Shown one piece after another: positions 25,252-33,019 of a stretch of 36,565 bases of DNA (position 1 is the first letter of the stretch; each line of letters begins with the position of its first letter). Under the pieces are notes generated by a model. That model searched no databases. It was not told the DNA's origin and saw nothing but the letters and a program-made list of their open reading frames with translations. The position numbers and the translations under genes are program-made. This stretch comes from Gammaproteobacteria bacterium (GTDB lineage: Bacteria; Pseudomonadota; Gammaproteobacteria; Steroidobacterales; Woeseiaceae), in contig JAOTUU010000010.1 of NCBI GenBank assembly GCA_029863705.1, positions 1 through 36,565 on the forward strand. The letters are read 5' to 3'.

Positions 25252-26180
25252 GCGGTATTACCGCCTTGCTCGGCTGGCGTAAGCGCAGCGATGTCATTCA
25301 CGACCAATGTCCCGGTGCCTTCATTGGTGAAGACTTCGAGCAGGATGCTGTCCGCTACTTTGAAGGAAATGACGTGCACGCGCTTCACGCCGTTCGCAAG
25401 CGCCGCGTCGATGGCCGCGGCCTTGGGCAACATGCCGTCGGCCAGTTTTCCCTCGGCCTTGAGTTTGTCGAGGGCGGCTCGGTCGACGTAGCTGATCAGC
25501 GATTGAGGGTCGTCGACGTCCTCGAGGATGCCGGGAGCCCCGGTCGCGAGTATGAGCTTTTCGGCGTTGAGCTCGGCCGCGATCGCGGCCGCGACGGTGT
25601 CGGCGTTGATATTCAGCACGGTTCCCGATTCGTCGCAGGACAAAGGGCTAACAACTGGCATCAGGCCGTTATCGAGCTGCTTGACCAGGATGTCAGCATC
25701 GACCGAATCGATGTCGCCGACGAATCCATAGTCCACTGAAGACTCCCCTTTTCGCTCGACCGGTGGCCGGCGGTGTGCCCGGATGAGTCCTGCATCAACA
25801 CCGCTGATACCTACGGCCGGAATTTGCAGATCCCTGCAAGCCGCGAGCACGCGTGTGTTGATCTGACCATTAAGGACCATCGTTGCAACATCGAGTGATG
25901 GGCCATCAGTAACACGGCGGCCGTCGACGAATGTCGTATCGAGTCCGAGTGCGGTCGCAAGTGCGGTTGATTGAGGGCCGCCCCCGTGAATCATGACGAC
26001 CCGGATGCCCACCTGGTGCAAAATGCCAACCTGCTCCATAAACGCCTGGGTTTGGGCGGCGTCTGCGAAGATCTCGCCGCCGGCCTTCAGGACGAACACT
26101 TTGCCTTTAAAAAGACGAATGTACGGTGCCGCGTGTTTGAGCGCTGACACGACGATGGCGCGGTCTTTACGGGCCGTCAT
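25248..26180 (-). CDS. argB: N-acylglutamate kinase (acetyl- or succinylglutamate kinase)
   Basis: An amino-acid kinase family protein (310 aa) that phosphorylates N-acylglutamate. Key pieces are KGKVFVLKAGGEIF (nucleotide-binding Lys), VVMIHGGGPQS (glycine loop), VDGRRVTDGPSLDVATMVLNGQINT (substrate contacts), DYGFVGDIDSVDADIL, LNINADTVAAAIAAEL, and a C-terminal GMLPKAAAIDAAL...GTLVV. There is no fused GNAT acetyltransferase domain, unlike the bifunctional Xanthomonas protein, so acyl transfer to glutamate must be done by another protein. The start ATG at 26180 overlaps the carbamoyltransferase stop, and its own stop overlaps argH. Whether the acyl group is acetyl or succinyl cannot be told from this sequence alone. 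Confidence 0.93.
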   Translation of the reverse strand: MTARKDRAIVVSALKHAAPYIRLFKGKVFVLKAGGEIFADAAQTQAFMEQVGILHQVGIRVVMIHGGGPQSTALATALGLDTTFVDGRRVTDGPSLDVATMVLNGQINTRVLAACRDLQIPAVGISGVDAGLIRAHRRPPVERKGESSVDYGFVGDIDSVDADILVKQLDNGLMPVVSPLSCDESGTVLNINADTVAAAIAAELNAEKLILATGAPGILEDVDDPQSLISYVDRAALDKLKAEGKLADGMLPKAAAIDAALANGVKRVHVISFKVADSILLEVFTNEGTGTLVVNDIAALTPAEQGGNTA

Positions 26181-27184
26181 GACTGAGCACCTAACATCTG
26201 ATGCAGCACGGCCATTTGCGCGAGCATCCGATTGCGCGCTTCGTGGATAACGACGCTGCGTGGTCCGTCGAGCACAGATTCGCTAACGACAACGCCGCGG
26301 CGCACCGGCAGACAGTGCATAAAGCGGCAATCGTCCCGGGCATTGTCGAACCAGGGCTCGTCGACGCACCAGTCGATAAGCTCGTTGCGTAGTTTTTCGT
26401 CACCGAGCCTGTCGCCGTAATGCCGGGTGGATGACCAGGACTTCGCGTAAATGACCTGCGCACCCTGCATTGCTTCACGCCTGTCATCTGTCTCATGAAT
26501 AGAGCCGCCGTTGGCCTCCGCCGCGTCCCTGGCTTGTCGCATCACGGGGTCGGGTAATTCGAAACCCTCCGGACGAAGCACCGTGACGTCCATGCCACGT
26601 TGTGCGGCCATGCGCAGCGTTGAAGAGGGCACTGCCAGCGGCAGCGCCCGCGGATGATAAGCCCAGCTCAGAACGAATTTACCGCCGTTGGCCGGGACGC
26701 CGAGGTCATCGAGCGTTTTCCAGTCTGCGAGGTTCTGGCAAGGGTGGCCCATCGCGGACTCCATGTTGATGTAAGGCGTATCGATCAGATCCGTGAGGGC
26801 ACTGAACTCCGTCTCGGCTATGTCCGCTTCCAGACTCTTGCGCTGCGCGAACGCACGAATGCCAATCGCGTCGCCGTAGGAAGCAATAACCGGTACGGCC
26901 TCGCGAATATGTTCTGCTGCTGCGCCGTCCATGACGATGCCAGGGCGCGTCTCTATACCGTGAATCGACATTTCCGGCGAAATGACAAATGAACCACCGC
27001 CGAGCCGAACCATCGCCGCCTGAAACGAGGCCAGCGTGCGTAACGATGGGCTCAGAAATAATAGCGACAGAACCTTGCCCTGCAGCGCGTGTGGTTCCGG
27101 ATGCGCATCAAGGCGATTGGCCAGTTCCAGCAAGCCCTGAATTTGATCATTCGTGAAGTCGGCAAGGTCGTTGAAGTTTTTCAT
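26177..27184 (-). CDS. argF': N-acylornithine carbamoyltransferase, predicted N-succinylornithine type
   Basis: A 335-residue transcarbamylase. The carbamoyl-phosphate loop is FLSPSLRTLASF, with Leu in place of the second Arg of SxRTR. HPCQNLAD and the C-terminal MHCLPVRRGVVVSESV follow the acylornithine subgroup and not ornithine carbamoyltransferase, which has the HCLP and SMG-loop form. In the specificity segment MDGAAAEHI, Ala90 aligns with Glu92 of Xanthomonas AOTCase and Pro90 of Bacteroides SOTCase. Glu92 changed to Ala, Pro, Ser or Val is reported to convert AOTCase to SOTCase, so succinylornithine is the predicted substrate. HPRALPLAVPSS and PEGFELPD also read closer to the Bacteroides enzyme. 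I chose the ATG at 27184 (AGAGAG upstream, protein begins at the family N-terminus) over an upstream start that adds 46 residues. Confidence 0.92.
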   Translation of the reverse strand: MKNFNDLADFTNDQIQGLLELANRLDAHPEPHALQGKVLSLLFLSPSLRTLASFQAAMVRLGGGSFVISPEMSIHGIETRPGIVMDGAAAEHIREAVPVIASYGDAIGIRAFAQRKSLEADIAETEFSALTDLIDTPYINMESAMGHPCQNLADWKTLDDLGVPANGGKFVLSWAYHPRALPLAVPSSTLRMAAQRGMDVTVLRPEGFELPDPVMRQARDAAEANGGSIHETDDRREAMQGAQVIYAKSWSSTRHYGDRLGDEKLRNELIDWCVDEPWFDNARDDCRFMHCLPVRRGVVVSESVLDGPRSVVIHEARNRMLAQMAVLHQMLGAQS

Positions 27185-27215
27185 TTTTGTCTCTCTGGGG
27201 TTGTGCGATCGGCCA

Positions 27216-28406
27216 TTATGCGATCGGCGGAGCGATCGAATCCAGCGCATCTGCAAGGTGATCGACATGATGCGATTCAAGGACGAGCGGGGCGAGAATA
27301 CGCAATACGTTCGGGTCGCCACTCGTGCCGGTCAATATATCGTGCTCAAGTAACGCATCGCGCACCTGGACAGCCGGGCGGTCACAAACGAGCCCGAGCA
27401 GCAGGCCTTTGCCCTGGATTCTCTGCACGGGGCCCTTGACGCACTGTTCGCGAATCTGTGTTTCCCGCTGCCGGACGTTATGCAACAAACCCTCAGCTTC
27501 GATCGACTCAATGACTGCAATAATTGCTGCTGCGGCCAATGGTCCTCCGCCAAAAGTCGTTCCGAGATCGCCAGGACCGAAATGCGCGGCGACTTCGTCA
27601 GCGCACAAAACGGCGCCGCAGGGCACACCTCCGCCCAGCGCTTTTGCAGCGGTCATGATGTCCGGTGAAATGCCGTGCGACTGTACGGCGAAATACTGAC
27701 CCGATCGCCCGATGCCCGACTGCACTTCGTCAGCGATAAAAAGCGCACCGACCTGGCGCGTCAATTTACGCAACGTGGTCAGGAACTCGTGTGACAGGTC
27801 GTAAGCACCCGCGACACCCTGCACCGGCTCGACAATGACGGCGGCAACATCCTGGCCGATCATCGCTGCGGCAGCGTCACAATCATCGCGTGGTATGAAC
27901 TCAACGTCGAACGGAGTCGATGGAAAACCGTACCACTTTTGTGATTTCCAGGTTACTGCTCCCGCAGCGGCGGTGCGGCCATGAAAGCCTCGCGTAATGG
28001 CGAGTATCTTTTTGCGATTCGTCACGACACACGCCATGCGCAATGCATTTTCGTTTGCCTCCGCGCCGGAATTTACGAAAAACACGCGCTTGAGTTCGTC
28101 CGGCGCAATGCCGAGCAGTTTCTCGGCCGCTTGAGCGCGAACCTCGAGGGCAACAGCATTACTTTGAAACAGCAGCTTCGCACTTTGTTCGCTAATGGCA
28201 GCCGTAAGGCGCGGGTGCCCATATCCCAGCGCAGCCACAGCGTGTCCTCCATACAGATCGAGGATTCGGCGGCCATCGTTTGTAATGATGTTGCAACCGC
28301 TCGCTCGCTCGGGAACGAACGGCAGCTGGCCGTATACGGACAGCGTAGTCGCCGCTTCGCGTACGCGCGGATCGATGGCCGCAATTGCGCCTGTTGTACT
28401 AAGCAT
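27216..28406 (-). CDS. argD: Acetylornithine/succinylornithine aminotransferase
   Basis: A class-III PLP aminotransferase (396 aa) making N-acylornithine from the semialdehyde. The PLP site is complete: VNSGAEANENALRMA, GFHGRTAAAGAVT, LFIADEVQSGIGRSG and the Schiff-base lysine in TAAKALGGGVP (Lys255). Members of this family commonly accept both acetyl- and succinyl-ornithine, so the sequence does not fix the acyl group. It starts three bases after argC and is followed 31 bases later by the carbamoyltransferase gene. Confidence 0.92.
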   Translation of the reverse strand: MLSTTGAIAAIDPRVREAATTLSVYGQLPFVPERASGCNIITNDGRRILDLYGGHAVAALGYGHPRLTAAISEQSAKLLFQSNAVALEVRAQAAEKLLGIAPDELKRVFFVNSGAEANENALRMACVVTNRKKILAITRGFHGRTAAAGAVTWKSQKWYGFPSTPFDVEFIPRDDCDAAAAMIGQDVAAVIVEPVQGVAGAYDLSHEFLTTLRKLTRQVGALFIADEVQSGIGRSGQYFAVQSHGISPDIMTAAKALGGGVPCGAVLCADEVAAHFGPGDLGTTFGGGPLAAAAIIAVIESIEAEGLLHNVRQRETQIREQCVKGPVQRIQGKGLLLGLVCDRPAVQVRDALLEHDILTGTSGDPNVLRILAPLVLESHHVDHLADALDSIAPPIA

Positions 28407-28409
28407 CTC

Positions 28410-29471
28410 TCAGGTCCATCCTGGCGCGGTGGCGGTGAGCCCCGTCGTCTCCGGCAGATCCCACAGGCGGTTCATCCACTGCACTGCACCGCCGGCGGCA
28501 CCTTTTACAAGGTTGTCGATAACACTCATCACAACAACGGTATCCTCCGCCGCGGCGACGCCGATCTGGCAATAGTTACTGGCAACAACATTCTTGAGTC
28601 TCGGCGTGCCGCTCACGACGTCGATAAATGCGGACTCGGCGTACGCTTTCTCGTAAACGTTGCGAATCACCTGGTCAGAGACGCGTTGCATTGCTTTTGC
28701 CTGGACTGTCGCGTGGATGCCGCGCGAAAATGGGCCGGAATGCGGTACGAAATTGACTTTAGTTTCGCGGCCGCTTGCAGCTTCTGTCAGCCTCGCAATC
28801 TCTGGCGCGTGTCGATGCGCCAGCGGCTTGTAGGCATACATGTTGCTGTGACGTTCCGGGTGGTGCGTGCCGGGCTGCGGGTTTCTTCCTGAGCCCGTGC
28901 TGCCCGTGACGCCAGTGACGAATATTTCACTATTTGTCAGGCCCGACTGAATGAGCGGCACAGAAGCCAGCAGAATTGCCGTGGCGAAACAGCCGGGGTG
29001 ACCAACGTGCTGTGCCGTGATCTCGCTGACGTGCTCGGGAACGCCTGATTGGAATTGTGGCAGCAATTCAGGCGCACCGTGCTCGGTACCATAGACTGCT
29101 TCATAGTCCAGCTGGCTGGCGTATCGAAAATCGGCCGAGGAATCGACAACGTGTACGGTCAGTTTCTTATGTTCCGCTGTCGCCAGCGCTTTTGCGATCA
29201 ACGCGGCCGAAGCACCGTGCGGTGCAGCCGAGAACAAAGCCAGTTGGCCGCCATCGTCTATAAAATCTGCCCAGTCTTCGTGCGATACGTATCGTTGGCC
29301 TGCAACAGCGTGAGCGAGGTTCGCGAACGTTTCGCCAATCAGCTCACCGCTACGACTTTCCGACACCACTGCGGCGAGTTCAAAACGGGGATGCGCTGAA
29401 ATCAGGCGCAGCAACTCGCCACCGACATAGCCGGTGCCACCCAGGATGACGGCCTGTATTTTTTTGCTCAT
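28410..29471 (-). CDS. argC: N-acyl-gamma-glutamyl-phosphate reductase
   Basis: A 353-residue NADPH-dependent reductase. It has the N-terminal nucleotide-binding GGTGYVGGELLRL, the catalytic cysteine in VGHPGCFATA (Cys161), VTGVTGSTGSGRNP and the His-containing NFVPHSGPFSRGIHATV. The enzyme makes N-acylglutamate semialdehyde from the ArgB product. Its start overlaps the stop of the P-loop protein gene as ATGA, and argD begins three bases after its end. Confidence 0.94.
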   Translation of the reverse strand: MSKKIQAVILGGTGYVGGELLRLISAHPRFELAAVVSESRSGELIGETFANLAHAVAGQRYVSHEDWADFIDDGGQLALFSAAPHGASAALIAKALATAEHKKLTVHVVDSSADFRYASQLDYEAVYGTEHGAPELLPQFQSGVPEHVSEITAQHVGHPGCFATAILLASVPLIQSGLTNSEIFVTGVTGSTGSGRNPQPGTHHPERHSNMYAYKPLAHRHAPEIARLTEAASGRETKVNFVPHSGPFSRGIHATVQAKAMQRVSDQVIRNVYEKAYAESAFIDVVSGTPRLKNVVASNYCQIGVAAAEDTVVVMSVIDNLVKGAAGGAVQWMNRLWDLPETTGLTATAPGWT

Positions 29472-30526
29472 GCTACGTCCTTGTGCCGCAGCAAGTCTGC
29501 GACCAGGTCACCGAGAGCCACGCCATTCGACAAGGCGTTGATTGCCGGCAACGATATTCGCTCGGATATTTGATCAACACCGACGGCATTGTCAGTCGCC
29601 GGCCCGGTTACGACAGCAGGTTCAATGTTGAAACTCTCGCGAAGAATTTTCGCGCCGCCCCAGGCAGAAACCGGATCGTTTGCGCACAGGATAACGGCGG
29701 TCAACGCATTGCGAATCGCCTCGTCGGACAATATCGCTTCGACACCGTAGGCACCGAGAAGGCCGTCGCCGAGCTCAAGCACGATGACATCGGGATTTTT
29801 CTCTGCAAGGCTCGTCAGTAATGCGCGCGTCAGTGCGGGCCCATTCCTCGCAGTTGTCGTAACGACTCCGAGGTCGGAGAAGATCATCGTTTCCGACGCG
29901 CCGGCGTCTTCCATTGTCAGGATGTCACGCCGCAGTGAAACGCCAGTCGCTTTGCACGCGGCTACGTGCAGGCCGAGATGTCTCAGGCGGCTGACGATCG
30001 CGCAGGCGGCGGCTGTCTTACCCGAATCCATGCAGGTACCGGCAAGTGCGACAACTGGCACGCCTTTCGAGTCTAGTAGTGCGTTTACATCAAGCGTTTT
30101 CATCCCTGCACGTGCCGGTATGCCGATTCTTTCGCCGAGGTACGGAAAATGCAGTACGGTTCCGAGAACCTTGCAATCGAACGGTGGTCCCACGTCGGGA
30201 TTTGCCGAGTCACAATGGCCAAGAACGCCGCCGATGTTGAGCAGCTGGATGGTATCGCCTGGCGTGAGTTCGGTCGGCAAACGACCGGAGTAGCCGCGCA
30301 ATGCGTTGCGGTGACCGAGCGCCCCGACGACAATGTCGCCCTGGGTTACCGTTGCCATGCGACCTGACGTCAGCTCCAACTGGTTATAGCGCGCCTTGTT
30401 ATTGAGTACGCGGACAGCTACGAGCACACCTTCTTCGCACGGAATGTCCGCAGACAGTCGCAACTCGTGCCCGAGTTCTGAGTGCTGGGCAACAGAGGCA
30501 ATCTTGTCTACGACAATACTTTTCAT
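29468..30526 (-). CDS. Uncharacterised P-loop protein (BioD/DUF1611-like) embedded in the arginine operon
   Basis: A 352-residue protein whose exact family I cannot name. Residues 1-135 look like a beta-rich domain (ELTSGRMATVTQGDIVVGALGHRNALRGYSGRLP, LTPGDTIQLLNIGGVLG). From about 157 comes a P-loop domain with GTCMDSGKT (163-171). Its G-x5-GK spacing matches dethiobiotin synthetase (GTDTEVGKT) and DUF1611/DgcN proteins (GTDCSVGKM). CKATGV (191-196), VIVLELGDGLLG (248-258) and VILCANDP (278-285) fall where DUF1611 proteins have similar segments. DgcN is reported to N-acetylate D-glutamate. ATG overlaps join it to argG and argC, with GGAGG seven bases upstream, so it is a core operon member. 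The window has no GNAT synthase, ArgJ or ArgE, so it could supply N-acylglutamate. Deacylation or regulation are alternatives. Function is inferred. Confidence 0.8.
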   Translation of the reverse strand: MKSIVVDKIASVAQHSELGHELRLSADIPCEEGVLVAVRVLNNKARYNQLELTSGRMATVTQGDIVVGALGHRNALRGYSGRLPTELTPGDTIQLLNIGGVLGHCDSANPDVGPPFDCKVLGTVLHFPYLGERIGIPARAGMKTLDVNALLDSKGVPVVALAGTCMDSGKTAAACAIVSRLRHLGLHVAACKATGVSLRRDILTMEDAGASETMIFSDLGVVTTTARNGPALTRALLTSLAEKNPDVIVLELGDGLLGAYGVEAILSDEAIRNALTAVILCANDPVSAWGGAKILRESFNIEPAVVTGPATDNAVGVDQISERISLPAINALSNGVALGDLVADLLRHKDVA

Positions 30527-31737
30527 TGCCGGCCTCCGGCCGCGCGTGTTTGCAGCGAGCCAGGCAACGAGAGGATGCGGGCATAGCCGAGCGCATCGGC
30601 GGCTGTCCATTCGCCGGCAGTCTCGCCGTACACGCCCTTGGTAGCGGCGAGCAGAGAATGAGGTGATTCAACACCCTCGACAAAAAGGTTGCCAGGTTTC
30701 AAGGAAAACCGGACGGTTCCGGTAACGCGTCTTTGCGACGAGCTCAGCATGGCTTCTATGTCATCGCACACAAGATCCAGCTGCTTGCCTTCGTGCACGA
30801 GGTCGCCGTAGATGGCTGCGATCGTATCCTTGACGCGCATTTGCTGCGCGCTTAACACGAGCTTCTCAAGTTCGCGATGGGCAGTAAGCAGAGTTATTGC
30901 TGCCGGTGCCTCAAAAGCCACGCGACCTTTTGTGCCCAATACGGTATCGCCAAGGTGAATGCCCCGGCCAATGCCATAACTGCCAGACAGCTCCTCGAGT
31001 TTCTCAATGAGTTCGACAGGCGAATACGAGGTACCGTCGAGCGCGACTGGCACACCGGCCTCAAAGTCCAGGGTGTGTTGTGACGGCGGCTGCGGATTGC
31101 TGAACGCGTTCGCCGATAGCACCCAGGCGTCTTCGGGAATTGCGTTTTTGGATGTCAGCGTTTCCTGGCCACCGATCGTTATGCCCCACAGGCCGCGATT
31201 AATTGAATACGCAGAACCTTGCGTCGGCAACGGCATATCCTGATCTTCAAGGTACGTGAGTTGTTCTTCGCGAACCCAGTTGTTGTCGCGCACCGGTGCG
31301 AGGATTTCCAGGCCAGGATTGAGTGTGCGAAGCGCAACTTCGAATCGAACCTGATCGTTTCCGGCTGCGGTGCAGCCGTGGGCCACGGTCGTTGCACCTC
31401 TGTCTTTCGCAAGTTGCGCGAGCCGGGCAGCCTGCAAGCCGCGCTCTGCTCCAACGCACAGCGGATAGGTTTGCCCGCGAAGCACGTTGCCGGCGATCAG
31501 GTAGCGAATGACCGAGTCGAAAAAGTCCTGCTTGCTGTCAACGACAACATGTTCAGTCGCACCGAGCGCCATCGCCCGCTCCCTGAGCGATACGGCCGCG
31601 CCAGCGTCGATACCACCGGTGTCGACTGTGGCGGTGATTACCTCTCGGCCGTAGGTTTCTTTGAGCCACGGCACACAAAACGAGGTGTCGAGGCCGCCTG
31701 AGAACGCGAGAATAATGGGTGATTGATCTGTGCTCAC
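30523..31737 (-). CDS. argG: Argininosuccinate synthase
   Basis: A 404-residue enzyme that joins citrulline and aspartate with ATP. The ATP pyrophosphatase motif AFSGGLDTSF is at about 11-20, with TVDTGG, YPLCVGAERGLQAARLA, HGCTAAGNDQVRFE and NNWVREEQLTYLEDQ following. It reads as the branch of ArgG seen in acylornithine-carbamoyltransferase organisms. The start is GTG at 31737 with AGGG eight bases upstream. The next ATG would remove the ATP-binding motif. It lies 22 bases after argR and overlaps the next gene as ATGA. Confidence 0.95.
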   Translation of the reverse strand: MSTDQSPIILAFSGGLDTSFCVPWLKETYGREVITATVDTGGIDAGAAVSLRERAMALGATEHVVVDSKQDFFDSVIRYLIAGNVLRGQTYPLCVGAERGLQAARLAQLAKDRGATTVAHGCTAAGNDQVRFEVALRTLNPGLEILAPVRDNNWVREEQLTYLEDQDMPLPTQGSAYSINRGLWGITIGGQETLTSKNAIPEDAWVLSANAFSNPQPPSQHTLDFEAGVPVALDGTSYSPVELIEKLEELSGSYGIGRGIHLGDTVLGTKGRVAFEAPAAITLLTAHRELEKLVLSAQQMRVKDTIAAIYGDLVHEGKQLDLVCDDIEAMLSSSQRRVTGTVRFSLKPGNLFVEGVESPHSLLAATKGVYGETAGEWTAADALGYARILSLPGSLQTRAAGGRQ

Positions 31738-31759
31738 AATATTTCCCTGAAAGTGTTGT

Positions 31760-32209
31760 TTACGCGCAGGCGCGTTCGATTTTCGCGATCAAAATTTTCT
31801 GGCTACTGCCGGAATCTGATGCGACAAACACGGTGTCATCGCCACCGATGTTGCCAATCATCTCGGGCCAGTCGCTACGATCCAGCGCCAGTGCCACGCG
31901 TTGAGCCGCACCGATGGCGGTTTTGATGACGGTTAGATTGGGGCCGGCCGGCGTAACGCCGCGGATAAACTCAGCAACACCTGTTAGATCGTCGTCACTT
32001 GAATTCGCGTTCGGCAGCTCGTAGCCGCGGCCGGTCTTGATTGCGCCGATGTCCTTGAGGTCCCGACTAACACTGGATTGCGTCGCAACGAGCCCGCGCG
32101 CAATCAGCTCCTGGACAAGCGATTGCTGGGTATCGGCTGGCGCGCGCGACAGCAGCTGCCGGATTGCGTCGCGGCGTAGCGTTTGTTCCCGAGTTGAGTT
32201 CGGCATCAT
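31760..32209 (-). CDS. argR: Arginine repressor ArgR
   Basis: A 149-residue ArgR. The N-terminal winged helix-turn-helix is RRDAIRQLLSRAPADTQQSLVQELIARGLVATQSSVSRDLKDIGAIK. The C-terminal hexamerisation/arginine-binding domain (about 75-149) carries TAIGAAQRVALALDRSDWPEMIGNIGGDDTVFVA, with the GDDT aspartates that bind arginine. I chose the ATG at 32209 (or 32206). The longer open frame would add 22 hydrophobic residues encoded by operator/promoter sequence. It heads the arginine operon, so the operon encodes its own repressor, as in Bacteroides. Confidence 0.93.
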   Translation of the reverse strand: MMPNSTREQTLRRDAIRQLLSRAPADTQQSLVQELIARGLVATQSSVSRDLKDIGAIKTGRGYELPNANSSDDDLTGVAEFIRGVTPAGPNLTVIKTAIGAAQRVALALDRSDWPEMIGNIGGDDTVFVASDSGSSQKILIAKIERACA

Positions 32210-32213
32210 ATTG

Positions 32214-32262
32214 CTCGCATAAATATGCGCATAGAATAACGACAATGCGCATAATAGGTCAA
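32214..32262 (-). promoter_or_regulatory. argR operon promoter with ARG-box-like palindromes
   Basis: On the minus strand TTGACC (32257-32262) and TATTCT (32233-32238) are 18 bases apart. An ARG-box-like 18-mer lies at 32214-32231, with a perfect CGCATA-TT-TATGCG core at 32216-32229, immediately before the argR start. The palindromes TATGCGCATA (32224-32233) and ATGCGCAT (32245-32252) have centres 20 bases apart, close to the ~21-base spacing of paired ARG boxes, and overlap the -10 and the spacer. Autoregulation by ArgR and arginine is inferred. Confidence 0.6.
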
Positions 32263-32332
32263 GCCCCTGAATCATATTTTTTACAATTTTTCGGGTTACA
32301 CTGCGCGACTCTACGAATACAGGGAACTGTGG

Positions 32333-33019
32333 ATGGCCTTACCTGAAACGGTGCAAGTTGAAACCGGCGAAACGCCCATAGGCAGCGTGATCTGGTTGCA
32401 TGGCCTGGGTGCCGATGGCCACGACTTCGAGCCGATCGTGCCGGAACTCAGGCTGCCGGAGAGCCTGCCGCTGCGCTTCGTGTTTCCGCACGCGCCGGTG
32501 CGGCCGGTGACCCTGAATGGCGGCATGTCTATGCGTGCCTGGTATGACGTTCTTAATTTTGATCGCGATGGTCCGGCCGATGACGCCGGCATCCGGGAAA
32601 GCACCAGCATTGTTAATGCCCTGATTGAAAGAGAGATTGAGCGAGGTATCGATGTTCATCGCATCGTCGTGGCCGGGTTTTCTCAGGGCGGTGCAATTGC
32701 GATTCACGTTGCGCTGCGTTTTGCGGACAGACTCGCAGGCTTGATGGCGCTGTCGACGTATATGCCGATACCCAAGTATTTCCAGTCCGAGGTCATTGAT
32801 AACCCGCAATGTGGTGACCTGAGTCTGCCCATTTTCATGGCGCATGGCAGTTTTGACCCGGTGGTTTCGATGGAAATGGGGCGCGCATCTGCGGATTTGC
32901 TTGTAGCATCGGGTTTCAACGTCGAGTGGCACGAATACCCGATGGCACACGCCGTGTGCGCCGAAGAAATACAGGACATCCGTAATTGGCTGCTATCGGT
33001 TTACGCCGGCGCTGAATGA
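32333..33019 (+). CDS. Carboxylesterase / acyl-protein thioesterase-like alpha/beta hydrolase
   Basis: A 228-residue hydrolase of the phospholipase/carboxylesterase family. The oxyanion segment is SVIWLHGLGADGHDF and the nucleophile elbow GFSQGGAIA carries the catalytic Ser. Asp in MAHGSFDPVVS and His in EYPMAHAVC complete the triad. There is no signal peptide, so it is cytoplasmic. The length is typical of this family in gammaproteobacteria. An AGGGA precedes the ATG. It diverges from argR, and its last 27 bases overlap the convergent NRDE gene. The natural substrate is unknown. Confidence 0.92.
   Translation: MALPETVQVETGETPIGSVIWLHGLGADGHDFEPIVPELRLPESLPLRFVFPHAPVRPVTLNGGMSMRAWYDVLNFDRDGPADDAGIRESTSIVNALIEREIERGIDVHRIVVAGFSQGGAIAIHVALRFADRLAGLMALSTYMPIPKYFQSEVIDNPQCGDLSLPIFMAHGSFDPVVSMEMGRASADLLVASGFNVEWHEYPMAHAVCAEEIQDIRNWLLSVYAGAE

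Noticed and set aside
26177-27184. Annotation as ordinary ornithine carbamoyltransferase (argF/argI)
   Set aside because: The HCLPVRR ending, the MDG...EHI segment and the HPRALP loop match the acylornithine enzymes and not ornithine carbamoyltransferase.
27981-28892. A 303-codon open frame antisense to argD and argC
   Set aside because: Spans two well-supported genes on the other strand and has no domain of its own.
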